From Pseudomonadota bacterium (GTDB taxonomy: Bacteria; Myxococcota_A; Polyangia; Polyangiales; Polyangiaceae), in contig JAEYOT010000036.1 of assembly GCA_023411445.1 (NCBI GenBank), positions 1 through 7,327 on the forward strand: a DNA stretch of 7,327 bases. The letters are read 5' to 3'. Under the pieces are notes generated by a model. It saw nothing but the letters and a program-made list of their open reading frames with translations, did not search any database and was not told the DNA's origin. How positions within the stretch are numbered: position 1 is the first letter of the stretch; each line of letters starts with the position of its first letter. Below, one piece after another: positions 6,325 through 7,327 of this stretch. A program made the translations under genes and the position numbers.

Positions 6325-7327
6325 TCAGTCTGCGAGGGTGCAGGTGTTACCCGCGCCGCACTGACTGGATGTCACGGCGCTCACGACCTTCGACGCGGGC
6401 AGCGCCTCGTACTGATACGGTATCGTGAACACGCTGCCTTGCGAGGTGTTCATGTTGCTGGCCGTGCCCTCGTTACCCACGCCCTTCCAGCCGCGCGGGC
6501 TGCCCATGTCGGTCCAGATCGAGATGTTCTCGTGGTACACGTTGTTCTCGGCGATGAGGGCCATGTCCTTGCCCACGCCGTGCACCTGGCTGCCGCCGGT
6601 GTTGTGATAGTTGTTCAGCATGTGCACGTTGCCGTAACGGCCGCGCGGCTGGCGTTGGTTCACGCGCTCGCCCCAGTAGCTGTTCATGTACGTGATGCGC
6701 AGCTTACCCACGCTCTTCGGCTCGTCGTCGCTGCCGGCGATCAAGTTCGAGAAGCGGTGCTCCTTGTTGTACGTGTAGTGAAAGCGCGACCACGAGATGG
6801 TGACGTAGTCGCCGCCTTGTGTCACGTCGCAGTTGCCGTCCTGCCCGTCCGCGATATCCAGGTGATCGAGCCAGACGTGGTGAGCGCCGTCGCCGACGTA
6901 GACCGCGTCGGCGCCTTCCTTGCACTCGTCGTAGCTATTGCAGCGGTTGCCGCGCACCGCGAGGTTGCGAATGATCACGTTGCTGACGCTCTCGCCGGAG
7001 ATGCGGACGTTGCCGGTGATGGTCACGCCAGGGCGCTTGCCGATGATGGTCTTGTCGGAAGAAAGCGTTAGCGTGCCGGCGTAGTTGCCGGGCTCGAGCA
7101 GGATGATCGCAGGGCCGCTCGCTTTGGCGGCGCTCGTCAGCGCGCTCATGGTGCTGACTGTCACGGCCTTGCTTCGATCCGTGCCGCCGCCGGTTGTGCC
7201 CCCCTGCACGCTGGCGAAGCCCGGCGCCTGGTCAGCGAGCGAGATGGTGCCGACCGCCTTGCCGCCGCCGGAGCCGCCGTTGCCAGCTCCGGCACTGCCG
7301 CCGGAGCCGCCGTTGCCGCTCCCAGCG
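6325..7327 (-). CDS. Secreted pectate lyase, polysaccharide lyase family 1, 5'-truncated by window edge
   Basis: The frame is open from the right edge of the window to the TGA (complement of 6325-6327), giving 333 visible residues; start, signal peptide and any anchor are off the window. A GTG at 7209 is in frame but lies inside the mature domain (GFASVQGGTTGG is the usual PL1 opening), so it is not the start. The enzyme should cleave polygalacturonate by calcium-dependent beta-elimination outside the cell. In the right-handed beta-helix the visible motifs are HVWLDHLDI (about 150-158), the calcium-binding stretch DGNCDVTQGGDYVTISW (163-179), and R225-x-P-x-x-R230-x-G-x-x-H235, which holds the catalytic arginine. 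All key residues are present. Cysteines (five in the catalytic part) suggest disulfides in a secreted protein. Residues 1-22 visible are a Gly/Ser/Asn/Ala linker, probably joining a lipoprotein anchor or another domain upstream. The gene converges on the PepSY operon with 24 bp between stops and no obvious terminator. Confidence 0.92.
   Translation of the reverse strand, partial: AGSGNGGSGGSAGAGNGGSGGGKAVGTISLADQAPGFASVQGGTTGGGTDRSKAVTVSTMSALTSAAKASGPAIILLEPGNYAGTLTLSSDKTIIGKRPGVTITGNVRISGESVSNVIIRNLAVRGNRCNSYDECKEGADAVYVGDGAHHVWLDHLDIADGQDGNCDVTQGGDYVTISWSRFHYTYNKEHRFSNLIAGSDDEPKSVGKLRITYMNSYWGERVNQRQPRGRYGNVHMLNNYHNTGGSQVHGVGKDMALIAENNVYHENISIWTDMGSPRGWKGVGNEGTASNMNTSQGSVFTIPYQYEALPASKVVSAVTSSQCGAGNTCTLAD
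7264..7317 (-). repeat. 33-bp period repeat encoding Gly-Ser-Asn linker of the pectate lyase
   Basis: A 21-bp unit at 7264-7284 recurs identically at 7297-7317, period 33 bp, with the intervening 12 bp encoding SAGA. Each copy encodes GNGGSGG on the minus strand. It is in frame and forms a flexible low-complexity linker ahead of the catalytic domain. More copies may continue beyond the window edge. Confidence 0.85.

Noticed and set aside
6322..7071. 249-codon open frame on the + strand opposite the pectate lyase
   Set aside because: The product is a monotonous Val/Ala/His-rich sequence, a shadow of the lyase on the other strand, which has all its catalytic motifs.

Overview
This is a GC-rich window (by eye well above 60% G+C) carrying eight protein genes and no RNA genes, mobile elements or CRISPR arrays. 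The source is most likely a Gram-negative soil bacterium, probably a myxobacterium of the Sorangium/Polyangium type. That is inferred from the strong G/C preference at third codon positions, the Gly/Ser/Asn-rich linker on a secreted polysaccharide lyase, and the inner-membrane PepSY reductase-type protein. It is not proven by any marker gene.

Layout: genes alternate in convergent and divergent blocks. (1) At the left edge a YpfJ-type neutral zinc metallopeptidase (+, 5' end off the window) runs tail to tail into a two-gene minus-strand unit: a zinc-ribbon protein followed by a TerB-like protein. The converging stop codons share the palindrome CTAG. (2) After a 253-bp divergent gap containing a GC hairpin, a CPA1/YjcE-type Na+/H+ antiporter (+) starts at 1799 behind a very good ribosome binding site. 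It converges on a Fur-family regulator (-). (3) A 210-bp divergent gap between the regulator and the next + strand unit contains a short AT-rich island with a good Fur box (4062-4080). (4) The + strand unit is a two-gene operon with a 4-base ATGA overlap: a protein resembling LCM-type SAM methyltransferases but with a degraded glycine motif, then a four-helix PepSY-TM protein of the PiuB/FoxB kind. (5) A PL1 pectate lyase lies on the minus strand at the right edge, its N-terminus off the window and preceded by a repeated Gly-Ser-Asn linker.

Functional reading: the centre (3473-6300) looks like an iron-responsive module. A Fur-family sensor is transcribed away from an operon whose control region carries a Fur box, and the operon encodes a membrane protein of a family known to reduce ferric siderophores. 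The partner methyltransferase-like protein is the least explained part, and the most likely place for something undescribed. The flanking genes (protease, antiporter, pectate lyase) look like ordinary housekeeping or saprophytic functions with no evident link to the iron module.
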